DNA of 24,348 nucleotides from Planctomycetota bacterium. GTDB taxonomy: Bacteria > Planctomycetota > DG-23 > SLPQ01. The DNA lies in NCBI GenBank assembly GCA_021160625.1, contig JAGHCE010000186.1, positions 1-24,348 on the forward strand, in the 5' to 3' direction. Numbering within the stretch: position 1 is the stretch's first letter; each line of letters begins with the position of its first letter. The notes under the pieces were generated by a model that worked only from the letters and a program-made list of their open reading frames with translations, was not told where the DNA came from and ran no database searches. This document shows positions 21,867-24,348 of this stretch, one piece after another. The translations under genes and the position numbers were made by a program.

Positions 21867-21947
21867 GGATGTCCGGGAGGGGCCCGGTGCCGCGTTTTGC
21901 GGCCGCCGGCGTTGGGGATCGTGCTTAAAAGCCGAGCGGCGAACCCC

Positions 21948-21976
21948 TTGCAGTGCGGCGCTTCTGTTCATAAAAT
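21948..21976 (+). promoter_or_regulatory. Possible sigma70-like promoter for the aminotransferase gene
   Basis: TTGCAG (21948-21953), a 17-base spacer, and TAAAAT (21971-21976). The -10 is 5 of 6 to consensus, the -35 only 3 of 6. ATG 22072 lies about 90 bases beyond the predicted start. Two GC hairpins (CCGGG/CCCGG near 21873-21887 and GCCGC/GCGGC near 21889-21903) separate it from the upstream stop and might end the upstream transcript. Confidence 0.38.
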
Positions 21977-22071
21977 CGTTTGGAGTGGATTCGAGACGGC
22001 CGTAGCCGTCATTCTGAAGGAATGTGCAAAGCCCCTTGCAGGGCGCTTGTTTCCCGAAAGGAGAGCGTGAA

Positions 22072-23454
22072 ATGGGCAGGGCCTACGACTTGACGCCTGT
22101 TGAAACCGAGAAGATCGAGACGAAATACCGCCGCATCGCCACGAAGCTGCCGGTGCCGGAATCCCTCCTCACTCTCGAAAGGCTGCGCAAATACGAGCCG
22201 ATTTCGATGACGGGGCAGCCGCCGGTCGTCTGGGACCACGCCGAGGGCATAAACGTCTTCGACAAGTGGGGCAACAAGTGGCTCGACTGGTCGTCGGGTG
22301 TTCTCGTCACGAACGCCGGCCACGCCAACCCGAAGATCGTCGAGGCCGTCATCGCGCAGGCCAAAAGCCACCTGCTGCACAATTACTGCTTCGCGTCGGA
22401 AATCCGTTCAAGGCTGGCCGAGAAGCTCGTGGAGCTGAGCGACCCTTCCCTCGACAAGGTTTTTCTGCTCACGACGGGCAGCGAGGCCACTGAGAACGCC
22501 ATCAAGCTCTCGCGGACGTACGGCGTCAAGGTCGGCGGCGAAAAGAAGATAAAGATGATCTCCTTCAAGCGGGCCTTCCACGGCCGCACGCTCGGCGCGC
22601 AGCTTATCGGCGGCATACCGGGCGGCAAGAAGTGGATCATCGAACTCGACCCGACATTCGTCCAGGTGGATTTCCCCGACGGCTTCCGCTGCGAGGACAC
22701 GAGCTTCGAGTACTTCCTCAAGCAGCTTGACGACCAGGGAGTAACGCCCGACCAGGTGGCCGGCCTCATCACCGAGGCCTACCAGGGCGGAGGGGCATCG
22801 CTGGCGGATGTGGATTGTATGAGGAAAATCCGCGACTGGTGTGCCGAGAACGACATCGTCTTTACGTCCGACGAGGTGCAGGCGTGTTTCGGCAGGACGG
22901 GCAAGCTCTTCTGCTACGAGCATTACGGGATCGTACCGGACCTTCTGTGCTGCGGGAAGGGCATCTCATCGGGGCTGCCGCTTTCGGCGGTTATCGGCAA
23001 GTCCAAAATAATGGACCTCTACGGGCCGAGCGAAATGACCTCCACCCACACGGGTAACCCCATCTGCTGCGCGGCGGCTATGGCCAGCATCGACTACATT
23101 TTGGATAACGGCCTCGTCGAGAATGCGGCAAAGGTGGGTGCGGTGCTCCAGGCGGGCCTCGACGAAATAAAGGCCAGGTACCCCGAAGTAATAGGCGCCC
23201 GCCACGGTGTAGGCCTGGTGGCCGGCCTGCATATGGTGAAGCCCGGCACGACCGAGCCCGACGGCGACCTTGCCTTCGAAATCTGCACCCGCTCGTTCCG
23301 CAAGGGCCTGCTGATGTTCTCTCCCGTGGGCGTGGGCGGCGCCACGGTCAAGATTGCGCCCCCGCTTGTCATCACCGAGGACGCCGTCAGGGAAGGTCTT
23401 GATGTCCTCGACGCGGTAATAGCCGAGAGCCTCGCAGTCCTTTCCGAGGCGTAG
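22072..23454 (+). CDS. Class III PLP-dependent aminotransferase (omega/GABA/acetylornithine type)
   Basis: A 460-residue fold-type I aminotransferase of class III, which moves the amino group of an omega-amino acid, amine or amino sugar to a keto acid. Start ATG 22072 follows AAGGAG at normal distance; the longer reading to 22024 is not family-like. LLTTGSEATENAIKLSR (132-148) binds the cofactor phosphate, SFKRAFHGRT (164-173) stacks on the ring, DEVQACFGRTGKLF (267-280) holds the Asp of the pyridine nitrogen, and K296 in CCGKGISSGLPL is the Schiff-base lysine. The C-terminal half (RHGVGLVAGLHMV, VKIAPPLVIT) is normal. The substrate is not determined; the neighbours (dehydrogenase, sugar isomerase, uronate isomerase-like) make an amino-sugar or amino-cyclitol substrate plausible but not proven. 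Confidence 0.92.
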   Translation: MGRAYDLTPVETEKIETKYRRIATKLPVPESLLTLERLRKYEPISMTGQPPVVWDHAEGINVFDKWGNKWLDWSSGVLVTNAGHANPKIVEAVIAQAKSHLLHNYCFASEIRSRLAEKLVELSDPSLDKVFLLTTGSEATENAIKLSRTYGVKVGGEKKIKMISFKRAFHGRTLGAQLIGGIPGGKKWIIELDPTFVQVDFPDGFRCEDTSFEYFLKQLDDQGVTPDQVAGLITEAYQGGGASLADVDCMRKIRDWCAENDIVFTSDEVQACFGRTGKLFCYEHYGIVPDLLCCGKGISSGLPLSAVIGKSKIMDLYGPSEMTSTHTGNPICCAAAMASIDYILDNGLVENAAKVGAVLQAGLDEIKARYPEVIGARHGVGLVAGLHMVKPGTTEPDGDLAFEICTRSFRKGLLMFSPVGVGGATVKIAPPLVITEDAVREGLDVLDAVIAESLAVLSEA

Positions 23455-23638
23455 ACCGCCGGGACCGCCGAGACCGCCGGGAGAAGACGAGCTTTTCGAG
23501 GGCACGGAGGGCTTCGCCCCCTCTTCGCTACGGGGCCCGGCACGTTGTGCCGGGAGTGCCTTGGCCTTTTGATGGCGCGGTTTGGGGGCGCATAAATGCC
23601 TCGCCCGCATCATCTGCAAAAACCGGAGGTATTTCGCT
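23455..23638. repeat. Intergenic cluster F: short direct repeats and hairpins
   Basis: Starting on the aminotransferase stop codon, a nine-base unit GACCGCCGG/A occurs three times (23454-23480). Then come GGAGGGCTTCGCCCCCT (23506-23522) with a TTC loop, the flank CGCTACGGGG, and the perfect stem CCCGGCAC-GTT-GTGCCGGG (23536-23554). The order and borders equal those after the beta-helix and SBBP genes, but the second stem has a different sequence with the same GTT loop. A GGGGGCGCATAAATGCCTCGCCC half-matched unit lies at about 23584-23606. Confidence 0.78.
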
Positions 23639-24348
23639 ATGCCCGCCAAGCACCCAACCAGCCCGGGACTCCTCGCGCGCCACGAGGTTGAGGCCGCCGT
23701 CAGGGAGGCCGTGAGGTCTGCCGGCGTCGTCGACATTCACACGCACGTCTACGAAGGGCGCTTCGGGGCGCTGCTTTTGCGGGGCGTTGACGAACTGGTG
23801 ACGTACCACTATCTCATCGCCGAGGCTATGCGCGTTACGGGTATGAATCCGAAGCGCTACTACAAGATGCCCAGGAAGCGCCGGGCCGAGCTTATCTGGG
23901 ACGAGCTCTTCGTCAAGCGCTCGCCTGTCAGCGAAGCGTCGCGCGGCGTCGTAACCTGTGCACAGGCGTATGGGCTTGACCCGAGGCGCGACGGCCTTAC
24001 CGGGATGAGGAAGTTCTTCCGGGGCTTGACGCCCGAAAAGCACATTGACCTCGTCTTTGAGACCGCCGGGATGGAGGCGGTCGTAATGACCAATGACCCC
24101 TTCAACGACGCCGAGCGCTCTGTCTGGCTAAAACGCGGCCCGCGCGACGGGCGGTTCCTTTCGGCGCTCAGAATTGACCCTCTCGTAACCGACCTGCCGG
24201 GCGCATCGAAGAAGCTGCGCAGTTGGGGCTACGACGTCGCAGGCGACTTCTCCGGCAAGAGCGCGTCCGAACTCGGCCGGTTCGTTTCCGATTGTATAAA
24301 GCGGATGAAGGCCCGCTACGCGGCGATGTCGTTTACGCCGGACTTTAC
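23639..24348 (+). CDS. Uronate (glucuronate) isomerase-like protein, 3' end beyond the window
   Basis: An open frame of 236 codons running off the right edge. Start ATG 23639 is preceded by GGAGGT (23625-23630) at eight bases. After a short N-terminal tail, VVDIHTHVYEGRFG (30-43) gives the His-x-His metal site (H34, H36) of the amidohydrolase superfamily, and LLLRGVDELVTYHYLIAEAM (45-64) together with the FFRGLTPEKH stretch resembles uronate isomerases (glucuronate/galacturonate to keto-uronate). Typical members are about 420-470 residues, so roughly half is visible and the remaining metal and catalytic residues cannot be checked. It follows the aminotransferase across cluster F on the same strand and fits a uronate or sugar-acid pathway, though a broader amidohydrolase role is possible. 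Confidence 0.72.
   Translation, partial: MPAKHPTSPGLLARHEVEAAVREAVRSAGVVDIHTHVYEGRFGALLLRGVDELVTYHYLIAEAMRVTGMNPKRYYKMPRKRRAELIWDELFVKRSPVSEASRGVVTCAQAYGLDPRRDGLTGMRKFFRGLTPEKHIDLVFETAGMEAVVMTNDPFNDAERSVWLKRGPRDGRFLSALRIDPLVTDLPGASKKLRSWGYDVAGDFSGKSASELGRFVSDCIKRMKARYAAMSFTPDF

Noticed and set aside
1..24348. tRNA, rRNA, insertion sequence or prophage genes
   Set aside because: I saw no cloverleaf or rRNA core sequence and no transposase, integrase or phage structural protein.

Overview
The window is about 24.3 kb of GC-rich, densely coded bacterial DNA with 18 supported protein genes (two cut by the window edges), no rRNA or tRNA that I can see, and six intergenic clusters of short hairpin-forming repeats. 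A bacterial V-type ATPase, a Trk potassium system, two sugar-type Gfo/Idh/MocA oxidoreductases, a secreted parallel beta-helix protein and a giant secreted SBBP beta-propeller protein, together with the hairpin repeats, resemble uncultivated Planctomycetota or neighbouring candidate phyla. That placement is an inference from general style; no marker gene here proves it. TGA, TAG and ordinary ATG/GTG starts are used, so the code looks standard.

Layout: (1) 2-2647, plus strand: the end of a V-ATPase operon (subunits B and D), then a universal stress protein and a PtsN/fructose-type EIIA protein, closely spaced. (2) 2648-3125: ten hairpin repeats. (3) 3126-6518, plus: a Gfo/Idh/MocA oxidoreductase and a secreted DUF1565/beta-helix protein. 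(4) 6736-11233, minus: transcribed right to left as an OYE-GltD flavoprotein fusion, hypA, hypB and a PurO-type IMP cyclohydrolase. (5) 11602-16245, plus: a 1547-residue exported protein with a DUF7948-like domain, exactly seven SBBP blades, Ig-like, F5/8C and FN3-like domains and a C-terminal triplicated module. (6) 16524-19392, minus: a chagasin-like lipoprotein, trkH and trkA. (7) 19552-24348, plus: a second Gfo/Idh/MocA oxidoreductase, a xylose-isomerase-like TIM barrel, a class III aminotransferase and the start of a uronate-isomerase-like protein, which together look like a sugar, uronate or amino-sugar pathway.

The two most interesting signals are the repeat system and the fusion enzyme. 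The repeats sit only between genes. Different copies keep the loop and flanks but change both arms of the stem together (for example stems GCCACGGAC and CCCGGCAC, both with loop GTT). This is what selection for the hairpin, or spread of a non-autonomous palindromic element, would leave. The fusion enzyme joins an FMN TIM barrel with one cysteine cluster to a complete GltD-type module with two more clusters plus FAD and NAD(P) sites. It lies just upstream of nickel-insertion genes although no nickel enzyme is in view.
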